A DNA stretch of 11,815 bases from Victivallales bacterium (GCA_016930955.1 JAFGFR010000259.1:1-11815); one strand, 5' to 3'; positions 1-6,945 are shown, counted from the stretch's first letter. Made by a program: numbers and translations. Notes: generated by a model not told the origin, from the sequence alone.

Positions 1-2483
1 CCGCTGGGGGTCGCCTGACTGCGCACCTTGGCGTAGTGCTCCAAGAAGGCGACGAACTGAGTCGGAGGAATTTCATTCCACTTGACTCTGACACGTCTGT
101 TGCTCCCGCGCAGCTTTACCGAGATGAAGTTCCTGTTGGCCATGAAAGACCCGGAGAGCGGACTGCCTGACTTTCGCTTTATCGTCGTGTCGCCGTAGGG
201 CATGTGAAGCATTGTGGCGATGAGATGGTTTTTCAGGGGAGTAACATGTCTTGAGCGCTCGGTCTCGGACTCGGCATATTGCTTAGGCAAACTTGACAGG
301 TAGGCTTGTATGGCTGAATCTGAAAAGTTGTAGTCGGCCGGCCTTGGTCTGCTGGAGGCAAAAGCTGCCCGGTTTTCGCGCAGCCATTCGGCACTGAGCA
401 TACTGAGCTGAAGCGAGGCATCAGCCTTCCTCTTTGATGGCGCGGAACTGGGAGTCGGGGTGGCTTCCACGATTTCGTCTGGAGCGCCGGGGGATTTCGC
501 ATCCGGGGATTTCGCCAAAACCCTGATAGCCAGCATCAAAGGCTCCATGGATGCCGCATTGCCCGAGTTAAGGAACAGCCAGTCGTGCCATGCCTTGATC
601 CGGCCGCTGAAGGACTTGATTCCCCAGAACTGGCTGTCCACAAGAGGCGAGGCGCTGGAAAAATTGCGGTGGGCATCGCGTTTGACGGAGTCGTCCCCCT
701 TGTCGTAGGCATTCTTTACGAAGATCGCCACCTCGGCGACAAGCGCAAGCTGCCTGTCCGACGCGACCTGCTCCCTGATGTTTTGCGGGTCTATCGGGCC
801 GGCGGACATGTAACGGAGGAGTGAAAGCACAGGGTCGTGTCGCTCCACTCCAGCAGATCTCAGGGATTCTGCCGTCAGGGTCGCCTTGCCCTTGGCATTT
901 GAATCGTTGCTGAGGAAAGTGGCGATCACCATTTGAAGTGCGGCCTGTTTCCTGGCGGCGTGCGACATGCCAGGGCTGTCGAGTGCGCGCTCGGCGAGAA
1001 TGCTTGCGGTTCCAGACCTGCCGGAAGAAAGATTCGAGGTTATCTCGGGGAAATAATCAAGCCCCGCTCTCTCGTCAGAAAAGCTCATGCCAGGAAATTT
1101 ATCAAGATACCCATTTATCCACAGGTAGTAACAACCCGCGAGGAAGGCGACGGCCAAGGCCATCTTGACAATCACGCCAAGCACCCCTCCGGATTTTCTT
1201 CTCGGGACGTATAATCTCGGCATAGAAGAAGCATGAATCGTCTGTATCTTTGGCTTTGTGGCTTTTGTGGCTGCAGAACTCTTCCGCTTGGAGCCTTTGC
1301 GACTCGACACCCCCATGCTTTTGCTCAGGGCATTCAGCTCGGCGACAATATCCCGGTAGCTCGGGCGCGCCTCGGGAGTCCTGGACATCATCGACATTAT
1401 CAGCCTGCCCAAAGGCTCGGGAATGTCGTCGCGGAGCTTCCTTATGTCCACCGGATCCCTGACAGTCTTCGTCTTGAAGAGTTCATCGTAGGAGTTGTAG
1501 TCGAACGGGGTCTTGCCTGTCAGCACATGGTAGAACGAAGCGCCGAGACTGTAAATGTCTCCCAGATAGGTCTCCTTCCCTGTGACAACCTTCTCGGGGC
1601 TGACATAGTCCGGACTGACCCACATCTTGGTGAGCTGGGATATCTCCTCGGAACGACTGTCGCGCATGGCCTGGGAAATCCCGAAATCCCCGATCTTCAG
1701 TGCCCCGTCCTCGTCAAGCATCAGGTTCCCCGGCTTGATGTCGTGATGTACTATGCCATGGCGCCGCGCATTGTCCAGACCCTCCGTGGCGTCATGCATC
1801 CATTTTATCGCATCGTCTATCGACACCTTCTCGGTGCCCGAAAACTTCATTATCTCCTTGTCCAGCGACCCGCCGGCCATGTACTGCATGACTATATAAG
1901 GTTGGTTCTCGAACTGCCCGCAGGTGTAGATCGGCAGCAGGGCATAATGGTTGAGAGTCGCTGCGGTGCGGGCCTCGTGCAAAAACAGCTTGCTCTTGTC
2001 AGCCTCGTTGGCTATGTCAAGATTGAGTATCTTTATTGCGATCTCGCGGTCCAGTGCGAGGTCGAGCCCGCGGTAGACCTTGGCCATTCCGCCTTCGCCA
2101 CACTCCTCCTCGAGCAGATAGTTGTCGAACCATCGCGGGACGATTATCGCGCTGTGGCATGAAGGACAGCTTACTTGAGAGAACGGCTCCATCTCGGTCA
2201 GGTCAAGTTTCTGGGCGCACTTGTAACAGACTATCTTCAGCCTTTTCTCGGGCTCCAGGCTGACGCCCTGTTTTTCCGGCGCCGGACGCCTCATGGAGAT
2301 CGTGTCGGAAGACAATGGCTCGTCCATGGGTGTCAGGGACATGTCAACATCGTGGGGTGCCGGGCGCGGGATTCTATTGCCCTTTGTTTCCGCGCCCAAA
2401 TCCCGGGCGAGACTCCCCAAAGGAATTATCCCATCGGTCTCCCGTTCTTCAGCCTTAGATTTGTCTTCGGGCACTTCATCCAT
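1..2483 (-). CDS. Zinc-ribbon Ser/Thr protein kinase, membrane-anchored, 3' end beyond window
   Basis: Hanks-type Ser/Thr protein kinase, expected to phosphorylate proteins in the cytoplasm. The minus frame is open from 2483 to the left edge (827 codons) with no stop, so the C-terminus is missing. Order: acidic/Pro linker (1-80); CxxC pair C86/C89 and C106/C109, a likely zinc ribbon; kinase domain about 118-380 with glycine loop GEGGMAKVY from G129, Lys151 in IAIK, alpha-C Glu170, catalytic loop HHDIKPGN with Asp248, DFG at 266-268, SPE at 295-297 and DIYSLG at 309; a Lys/Arg-rich linker; one transmembrane helix at about 432-455; then at least 370 residues predicted outside the membrane with no domain I recognise. 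The HRD arginine is His, making it a non-RD kinase. ATG 2483 is preferred because AGGTG (2492-2496) lies 8 bases upstream; in-frame ATGs at 2501 and 2522 have no clear ribosome site. Divergent from rpoN. Kinase call certain; substrate unknown. Confidence 0.93.
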   Translation of the reverse strand, partial: MDEVPEDKSKAEERETDGIIPLGSLARDLGAETKGNRIPRPAPHDVDMSLTPMDEPLSSDTISMRRPAPEKQGVSLEPEKRLKIVCYKCAQKLDLTEMEPFSQVSCPSCHSAIIVPRWFDNYLLEEECGEGGMAKVYRGLDLALDREIAIKILNLDIANEADKSKLFLHEARTAATLNHYALLPIYTCGQFENQPYIVMQYMAGGSLDKEIMKFSGTEKVSIDDAIKWMHDATEGLDNARRHGIVHHDIKPGNLMLDEDGALKIGDFGISQAMRDSRSEEISQLTKMWVSPDYVSPEKVVTGKETYLGDIYSLGASFYHVLTGKTPFDYNSYDELFKTKTVRDPVDIRKLRDDIPEPLGRLIMSMMSRTPEARPSYRDIVAELNALSKSMGVSSRKGSKRKSSAATKATKPKIQTIHASSMPRLYVPRRKSGGVLGVIVKMALAVAFLAGCYYLWINGYLDKFPGMSFSDERAGLDYFPEITSNLSSGRSGTASILAERALDSPGMSHAARKQAALQMVIATFLSNDSNAKGKATLTAESLRSAGVERHDPVLSLLRYMSAGPIDPQNIREQVASDRQLALVAEVAIFVKNAYDKGDDSVKRDAHRNFSSASPLVDSQFWGIKSFSGRIKAWHDWLFLNSGNAASMEPLMLAIRVLAKSPDAKSPGAPDEIVEATPTPSSAPSKRKADASLQLSMLSAEWLRENRAAFASSRPRPADYNFSDSAIQAYLSSLPKQYAESETERSRHVTPLKNHLIATMLHMPYGDTTIKRKSGSPLSGSFMANRNFISVKLRGSNRRVRVKWNEIPPTQFVAFLEHYAKVRSQATPS

Positions 2484-2609
2484 AAAACAAACACCTGTCA
2501 TACCCGAATGCCGGGTCGTCATGAACTTAACAATACCATTGTCCCGTCAAGCCAGTTTCAAAACCACCTGTGGCCGCACCTGCACTCCCGACGCGGTCCT
2601 TGCAGAGTT

Positions 2610-2638
2610 TTGAAGCTGGCTCCGTCAAAAAATAAATA
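2610..2638 (+). promoter_or_regulatory. Candidate sigma-70-type promoter for rpoN
   Basis: A -35-like TTGAAG (2610-2615) and a -10-like TAAATA (2633-2638) are separated by 17 bases, in an AT-rich patch. Transcription would begin near 2646 and leave a leader of about 190 bases before the rpoN start at 2837. Both boxes deviate from consensus and nothing else supports it, so this is a pattern-based suggestion only. Confidence 0.3.
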
Positions 2639-2768
2639 TAGCCGCCTTCCGCAAAACCGCCAGCCTGTGAAAGGATTTATTTTGGGCTTAAATCGCCAAC
2701 ACCTTGAAATGCGGGTGTGAAACAAGTATATTGAGTGTGCTGGAGATGAGGATGGAATCTTTGCCTTC

Positions 2769-2820
2769 ACCGGGCTTGTCATACCCCGTCCGTCTGAAGC
2801 CAATGCCGGTTTTTTGTTTT
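2769..2820 (+). terminator. Terminator-like hairpin in the rpoN leader (possible attenuator)
   Basis: ACCGG (2769-2773) can pair with CCGGT (2806-2810). Inside it GCTT (2774-2777) pairs with AAGC (2797-2800), leaving a 5-base bulge and a 19-base loop. The stem is followed at once by TTTTTGTTTT (2811-2820). It ends 16 bases before the start codon of rpoN and 3 bases before its ribosome site. No complete plus-strand gene precedes it, so if real it would act on rpoN's own leader. The long loop and bulge make it only moderately stable. Confidence 0.3.
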
Positions 2821-2823
2821 GTC

Positions 2824-2829
2824 AAAGGA
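2824..2829 (+). promoter_or_regulatory. Ribosome binding site of rpoN (decides the start)
   Basis: AAAGGA lies 7 bases before ATG 2837. It falls downstream of the alternative TTG at 2819, so it supports ATG 2837 and not the longer reading. Confidence 0.75.
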
Positions 2830-2836
2830 ATGTCAG

Positions 2837-4288
2837 ATGCTTGTACAAGGCCTATCCCAGACACAGGAGCTGCGTCAGGAGCAGATACTTGCTCCGCAGC
2901 AGATACAATCTCTGGAGATACTTCTTGCCCCGCTTCTGGAGCTTCAGACCAAGATATCGCAGGAGCTTGAGACCAATCCTACTTTGGAGCAGGTCTCCCC
3001 CGGGGGGGAGGATCTTGCCGGGGATGTCTTATCGGAGGCGGAGTCTGTTCAGAAGGAGAACAGTGGCGAGGAGGACCGGCAGCTTGACGACGACGGGGTG
3101 TCAGATATGTTGCAGCTCGCCGATTCATGGCATGAACATCTTCCGGATTGGACTTCTGTGCGGACAACCCCCGAGGACGCGGAGAAAAGACAGCATTTCT
3201 TCGATTCTCTGACAGTGGAGCAGTCTCTCCAGGAACAGCTGCTCGAGCAGCTCAGGCTGTCAGAGGCGGACGGCAAGATGAAGAGACTGGCCGAATTGAT
3301 AATAGGCAGTATTGACGACAGCGGTTACCTCAGAAGCATAATGGCCGACCTTGCGACAGTCGCCGAGGTCGGAGAGAGGGAGATGAGGAAGGCTCTTGCT
3401 CTTGTACAGTCTTTTGACCCGCCAGGTATCGGCGCCGAGAATCTCAAGGACTGCCTTCTCCTGCAGCTCCGACGCAAAGGCATGGGCAACTCCAAGCTCG
3501 CCAGGCTGGTGGCCGACCACCTCGATGATATCGCGTCCAACAAACTTCCATCGGTGGCAAGGAAGCTGGGTGTTTCGATGGCCGAGCTGAACTCGCTGAT
3601 AGAGGAAATGCGTTCTCTCAATCCCTACCCGGGCTCCGCGATCGCGCCGAACTCGCCGATATTCATTCTTCCCGAGGTCACCGTCGAGGAGAAAGACGGG
3701 GATTTCAGCCTCAAAGCCAACAACGAGCACCTGCCTAAACTGCGGATTTCGCAGCTGTACCTCAAGCTCCTCGATGATCCCGGCACCAACGCGGAAACCA
3801 GAGAGTATATCCGTGAAAAACTGCTCAAGAGCAAGGCTCTCCTGAAGAGCATAAGCCAGCGGCAGAGCACAATAACACAGATTGCCGAGGTGATACTGGA
3901 CTCCCAGCACGGGTTTTTCAGCCACGGCATCGAGCATATGAGGCCGATGACGATGCAGCAGGTGGCCGACAAGCTCGGGCTGCACGAGACCACCGTCAGC
4001 CGGGCGATAGCCAACAAGTATATGCAAACCCCTTTCGGGCTGTTCGAGTTCAAATTCTTCTTCTCCAGCGGCTACCAGTCGCAAGACGGGGAGAACATCT
4101 CCAGCCGTGGCGTGATGGAGAAGATAAAGGACTTGATAGCCAGGGAAGACCCGAGAAAGCCGCTTTCAGACCTCAGGCTGGCAAAGATGCTCGATGAGCA
4201 GGGACTCAGACTTGCCCGCAGGACAGTGGCCAAATACCGTGAGGAAATGGGGATACCATCATCGCACCTGAGGAAGGAATACGAATGA
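2837..4288 (+). CDS. rpoN: RNA polymerase sigma-54 factor
   Basis: Sigma-54 directs core RNA polymerase to -24/-12 promoters that need an AAA+ enhancer-binding activator. The 483-residue product is of normal family length and complete. The N-terminal activator-interacting region I is Gln/Leu-rich (PQQIQSLEILLAPLLEL, ending in NPTLE). An acidic region II follows at roughly 45-95, then the core-binding region. The helix-turn-helix includes ADKLGLHETTVSRAIANKY (about 376-395), and the RpoN box ARRTVAKYRE, which contacts the -24 element, is at 460-469. Start choice: ATG 2837 has AAAGGA (2824-2829) 7 bases upstream and begins the conserved region directly. An in-frame TTG at 2819 would add six residues but has no ribosome site. 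The stop overlaps a downstream ATG as ATGA (4285-4288), where a Fic relic begins; the usual rpoN neighbours hpf and ptsN are absent on this side. Confidence 0.97.
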   Translation: MLVQGLSQTQELRQEQILAPQQIQSLEILLAPLLELQTKISQELETNPTLEQVSPGGEDLAGDVLSEAESVQKENSGEEDRQLDDDGVSDMLQLADSWHEHLPDWTSVRTTPEDAEKRQHFFDSLTVEQSLQEQLLEQLRLSEADGKMKRLAELIIGSIDDSGYLRSIMADLATVAEVGEREMRKALALVQSFDPPGIGAENLKDCLLLQLRRKGMGNSKLARLVADHLDDIASNKLPSVARKLGVSMAELNSLIEEMRSLNPYPGSAIAPNSPIFILPEVTVEEKDGDFSLKANNEHLPKLRISQLYLKLLDDPGTNAETREYIREKLLKSKALLKSISQRQSTITQIAEVILDSQHGFFSHGIEHMRPMTMQQVADKLGLHETTVSRAIANKYMQTPFGLFEFKFFFSSGYQSQDGENISSRGVMEKIKDLIAREDPRKPLSDLRLAKMLDEQGLRLARRTVAKYREEMGIPSSHLRKEYE

Positions 4289-4893
4289 AGCCCGAGAAAG
4301 ACGTGCCGGAACTGATGCGGGAGCTTGTGACGTGGATCGCATCGGCCTTGGGCGCTGATGTTCCAATTCCTGTCATCGCCGGTCTCGCCCATTACCAGTT
4401 CGTGACCATTCATCCCTACTACGATGGCAATGGCCGGACAGCGCGTCTGCTGGCGACCTTTCTTCTGCATCAGCATGGATACGGATTGAACGGGTTCCTT
4501 TCCGTCGAGGAGTTCTATGCCCGTGATCTGGCGGGCTACTATGCCGCCTTGGCCGTGAACCCGCATCACAACTATTACATGGGGCGTGCGGTGGCCGATT
4601 TGAGCGACTGGATCGAATACTTCACCGCAACCTTGGCGCAAACTTTCGAGGCTGTCGCTGTCGAGGCCAGGCGCTTGGTGGGCGCTGGATTAAAACCCGA
4701 GCCCGCCTGCATGCGACATCTTGACCGGCGGCGAGAACCGTCCTGGCTATCTTCACACGGGAAGATATTATCGCCGCAAGTGATGTCGCCGAAGCATTGG
4801 GGCTTTCAGACCGCATGGCCAGGGTGCTGCTCAAATCATAGACCTCGGACGGCTGGCTGGAAGTGGCTGACCCCTCCCGCAAGGCACGTGCCT

Positions 4894-4940
4894 ACAATTT
4901 ATCGGCACAATATCGGCAATACATGGACAATTTATCGGCA
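4894..4940 (+). repeat. 14-base direct repeat in the tail of the Fic relic
   Basis: ACAATTTATCGGCA occurs at 4894-4907 and again at 4927-4940, a spacing of 33 bases or exactly 11 codons in the restored Fic frame. A third, shorter TATCGGCA copy lies between them (4911-4918). It is probably a small internal duplication of the C-terminal NLSA stretch. Confidence 0.6.
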
Positions 4941-4974
4941 ATGATCGGACGAAACAAACCGCAAAGGACTCAGA

Positions 4975-4992
4975 GAACGCAAGGAACGCAAA
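4975..4992 (+). repeat. Tandem 9-mer at the junction of the two relics
   Basis: GAACGCAAG (4975-4983) is followed directly by GAACGCAAA (4984-4992). It sits at the boundary between the end of the Fic relic and the first recognisable helicase codons. It may mark a slippage or join point; no function is proposed. Confidence 0.5.
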
Positions 4993-4995
4993 GAT

Positions 4996-5604
4996 GAAAA
5001 CTGCATTGTCGCAGCTCTACAGACGATCCGAAGCGAGTTTTCTTCTGTTGAGGACTTCGAACGGGACTTCCCTTCGCTGTGCTTTGCTCTGGCCACGGGT
5101 GTCGGCAAGACCCGCCTCATGGGCGCGTTCATTGCCTAACTATATCAGGCGGAGGGCATCCGTAATTTTTTTTGTGCTGGCCCCGAACCTGACGATCTAC
5201 AACAAGCTGATCGCCGACTTCACGCCCAACACGCCGAAGTATGTGTTCAAGGGAATAGGCGAGTTTGCCGTGCATCCCCCGCTCGTTGTTACCGGCGACA
5301 CCTATCAGGACGGTCGCGGCGTTCGACCGGACGAGCAGCTGCCAGGTGTGGACTGCGGACACATCTGTCAGAAGAAGACGTTATTAACGTCCTTCAGTTC
5401 CATCAGCAAGCGCTGGTGAACCTTATTCATGCTCAGATGCAGCAGCACTACGTAGAATCGGCCAGTGCCTATGAGGCGCACGTGACGCAAGGCTTCCGCG
5501 CCCTTCGGGCAAACAATTACACGGCTGCGGCCGACGAGAATGACCGCTCGTTCCGCTCAACGATTCCCGAAGGCCAGCGCAACCGCATCGGCGCAATGTT
5601 TTTT
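4996..5604 (+). pseudogene. DEAD/DEAH helicase (type III restriction Res-like) remnant, internally deleted
   Basis: Pieces of a large ATP-dependent helicase of the kind found in type III restriction Res subunits and related defence proteins, normally 800-1000 residues. First piece (about 5000-5136): EDFERDFPSLCFALATGVGK with Walker A ATGVGKT at 5092-5112, stopped by TAA 5137-5139, probably once a Tyr codon. The same frame resumes to 5165, where an 8-T run (5166-5173) carries one T too many. Second piece (5174 to about 5325) continues in the next frame: VLAPNLTIYNKLIADFTPN, then VTGDTY. At about 5325-5370 the bulk of the protein, including the helicase motor's later motifs, is missing. The third piece (5371-5604) matches a downstream part of such proteins: EEDVINVLQFHQQALVNLIH, later FRSTIPEGQRNRIG. 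Homology stops abruptly after 5604. Certainly non-functional; the exact family is my recollection of homologues. Confidence 0.8.
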
Positions 5605-5917
5605 AGTGACTGGTTGGCTTTCGTCTTTAGTCTCCTTCGTTGTCGTAATCGATTTTCTTCTTCGTTTTCACTGCCTGGAGATTCGATTACGATTGCCGCT
5701 TCGCTGTTGCATAGAATGCAACCTTACCCAACAAAGCCATTCGGCTGCGTTGGATTTTCTTGACTTTCAGGCTTCGGTGATGTAATTTCATGCGTTCGGG
5801 GCTGAGGCATGCTCCTGAAAATATTCTTGTTGTTTGCTGTTAAACGGCATGAGATGCCATTAAGCGGCAGAGGGGTCAGGATTAGTGCATTTCTGCGTAA
5901 GTCCTTGATGGAGAGCT
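5605..5917. repeat. Non-coding, hairpin-rich REP-like region
   Basis: There is no convincing gene between the helicase relic and tRNA-Tyr; the open frames here are tails of the broken helicase. The sequence instead holds several short inverted repeats. A 10-base pair, TCGTAATCGA (5643-5652) and TCGATTACGA (5683-5692), is separated by 30 bases. GTTGCAT-aga-ATGCAAC forms a 7-bp hairpin at 5706-5722. CCAAC (5728-5732) pairs with GTTGG (5749-5753), enclosing AGCC-attc-GGCT (5735-5746). GGCAT-gag-ATGCC lies at 5846-5858. The cluster resembles REP/BIME-type or small non-autonomous element debris, but no flanking target duplication or transposase is visible. Confidence 0.5.
5728..5753. repeat. Strong REP-like palindromic hairpin
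   Basis: The outer stem CCAAC/GTTGG and inner stem AGCC/GGCT are separated by a 2x2 internal loop and capped by the tetraloop ATTC. This is the most regular foldback in the intergenic zone and lies a few bases from another perfect 7-bp hairpin (5706-5722). Confidence 0.55.
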
Positions 5918-6002
5918 TGGTGGTGGGGGGTGGATTCGAACCACCGAAGGCGTAGCCAGCAGATTTACAGTCTGCCCCCTTTGGCCGCTCGGGAACCCCA
6001 CC
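5918..6002 (-). tRNA. tRNA-Tyr (anticodon GUA)
   Basis: On the minus strand acceptor strands GGTGGGG (5996-6002) and CCCCACC (5922-5928) pair fully. The discriminator is A and the CCA end is encoded (5918-5920). The anticodon stem GCAGA/TCTGC holds loop CTGTAAA with anticodon GTA (complement of 5966-5968). The T arm is GGTGG-TTCGAAT-CCACC. A variable arm of about 13 bases with a short stem (GGC-TAC-GCC) gives the class II shape of bacterial tRNA-Tyr, and the total length is 85. The gene is transcribed leftward from its own promoter, away from the TonB-like gene. Its 3' end faces the relic zone, but no second copy of the 3' end that could mark an attachment site was found. Confidence 0.96.
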
Positions 6003-6016
6003 GAAAAGGGATTGTG

Positions 6017-6044
6017 AAGATAGTGTGAAAAACGAGCTAGTCAA
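6017..6044 (-). promoter_or_regulatory. Promoter of tRNA-Tyr
   Basis: Reading the minus strand, TTGACT (complement of 6039-6044) and TATCTT (complement of 6017-6022) are separated by 16 bases. They place a start near 6010, about 8 bases before the mature tRNA 5' end at 6002. The boxes are close to sigma-70 consensus and the position fits a short tRNA leader. Confidence 0.6.
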
Positions 6045-6052
6045 GCGCATTT

Positions 6053-6865
6053 ATGGAAAATATCGGCATCATTCACGGAAAAAGTTACGGGTTCAAGGGA
6101 TTTGACCGTTCCTTGATGCTGGTTGATGCGCACCAGAGGCGTAAAATCCGCATTGTCGTGCTTTCGGTGCATGTGGGGCTTGTCCTATTGCTTTTGTGCT
6201 GGAGTTTGGTGTCGAGTTTTTTTGCCCGTCACAAGCCTGCTGTGATAAAGGTCAATCTTGTCAGTCCGCCGTCAGATTTGTCTAAGGTTGATGCCCCGAA
6301 GCCTGTATCGCCCCCCTCCCCTGCGCCAGAGCCCGCCCCGGCTCCCGCGCTGAAGAAGCCTGTCGCGGTCAAGCCTCCGGAGCCTAAACCCGCACCAAAG
6401 AAAAGCAACCTGCTGCGTCCGGAGGACATAAAGATTTCTGACAAGGTTGTAAGAAACGACCCCGCACCGCCTGCACCCGTGGTTGCCACGCCCTCCGCAA
6501 AGGACATCGAGAGACAGCTCACTGCAGCCAGGAACAGCGTCAGGGTGAGTTCCCCCCAGGCTTCAGCGCCGGCGGCACGTGGAAATGTTTCCAGAAACTA
6601 CTTTGACCAAGTCTCGGCTGTCATATACCAGACGTGGAGGCAGCCGTTGAAGTCCGAGCTTGGCGGGAGACTGCCGACGGTGGATGTGGAGTTCTCCTTG
6701 TCTGCCGATGGCAAGGTGGAGTCATCGAGGATCATCAGGCGCAGCGGGATAGCGGCGATGGACAGCTCCGCCGCAGAGCTGCTTGCCAATCTGAAAATGC
6801 TTCCCCCTCCCCCGTCCGGCAGCACGAAATTCACTGTGACACTCGAGATCATCGGGGCGAACTAG
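6053..6865 (+). CDS. TonB/TolA-like energy transducer
   Basis: A cell-envelope protein that would couple inner-membrane proton-motive force (through ExbB/ExbD or TolQ/TolR partners, not in this window) to outer-membrane transporters or envelope upkeep. The 270 residues run: basic N-terminus; one transmembrane helix at about 33-57 (signal-anchor, no cleavage site); a Pro/Ala/Lys-rich periplasmic spacer at 72-147, typical of TonB; and a C-terminal globular domain at about 183-267 with YFDQVSAVIYQTWRQP, VDVEFSLSADGKVESSRIIRRS and LKMLPPPP, the TonB/TolA C-terminal pattern. The IYQTW...P pattern is also seen in TolA-type domains, so TonB and TolA cannot be separated here. ATG 6053 has only a weak ribosome site; ATG 6116 (residue 22) is an alternative that keeps the membrane anchor. 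It stands alone, divergent from tRNA-Tyr and convergent with murE. Confidence 0.85.
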   Translation: MENIGIIHGKSYGFKGFDRSLMLVDAHQRRKIRIVVLSVHVGLVLLLLCWSLVSSFFARHKPAVIKVNLVSPPSDLSKVDAPKPVSPPSPAPEPAPAPALKKPVAVKPPEPKPAPKKSNLLRPEDIKISDKVVRNDPAPPAPVVATPSAKDIERQLTAARNSVRVSSPQASAPAARGNVSRNYFDQVSAVIYQTWRQPLKSELGGRLPTVDVEFSLSADGKVESSRIIRRSGIAAMDSSAAELLANLKMLPPPPSGSTKFTVTLEIIGAN

Positions 6866-6945
6866 GTTTTATCACTCAAACGCCAGCCTCTTGTATGAAA
6901 CCCTAAACTGATTGGCCCCTTACATTTGTTTTAAGTGTTTGCCTC

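Larger units (their letters stand above)
2484..2836. other. Divergent intergenic region between kinase and rpoN
   Basis: About 350 bases with no convincing gene. It must hold the control regions of both the leftward kinase and the rightward rpoN. The plus strand has a plausible promoter near 2610-2638 and a terminator-like hairpin with a T-rich tail at 2769-2820. On the minus strand TTGAC-type boxes are visible near 2550 and 2625, but none has a good partner at 16-18 bases. A plus-strand reading frame from about 2704 overlaps the start of rpoN in another frame, lacks a ribosome site and is judged a shadow. Confidence 0.6.
4285..4997 (+). pseudogene. Fic-domain protein remnant (5'-truncated, frameshifted, nonsense codon)
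   Basis: Fic proteins usually transfer AMP from ATP to hydroxyl side chains of target proteins. The active-site motif HPYYDGNGRTAR is intact at residues 43-54, followed by normal Fic helices to about residue 145. Full-length relatives carry about 130-150 residues before this point, including the N-terminal Fic region; here reading begins at the ATG overlapping the rpoN stop. Near 4729-4733 one base has been lost. Shifting frame restores family-like sequence (RTVLAIFTREDIIAASDVAE, a winged-helix-like tail), which is interrupted by TAG at 4839-4841, probably once a Trp codon, and ends at TGA 4995-4997. The uncorrected frame gives a 219-residue product ending at 4944 with an unrelated tail. I read it as a relic. 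A truncated, rpoN-coupled protein with an intact catalytic motif could still be made, but that is inference. Confidence 0.85.

Noticed and set aside
1233..2162. Long plus-strand open frame of 309 codons opposite the kinase
   Set aside because: It is the antisense of the kinase domain; the minus strand carries all kinase motifs, and this frame resembles no protein.
2495..2787. Direct repeat TGTCATACCC at both ends of the kinase/rpoN intergenic region
   Set aside because: Only 10 bases, two copies, no symmetry; compatible with chance or a very weak operator.
3260..4084. Minus-strand open frame of 274 codons within rpoN
   Set aside because: It lies opposite the conserved sigma-54 core and has no recognisable motif or ribosome site.
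4072..4641. Minus-strand frame of 189 codons spanning the end of rpoN and the Fic motif
   Set aside because: It is antisense to two identified coding regions and has no motif of its own.
5416..5763. Independent small gene of 115 codons
   Set aside because: Its first 60 or so codons are the third helicase fragment and the rest is read-through into non-coding DNA.
5918..5950. tRNA-Tyr 3' end as an active attachment site
   Set aside because: No second copy of the tRNA 3' end was seen between 4285 and 5917, and no integrase is present.
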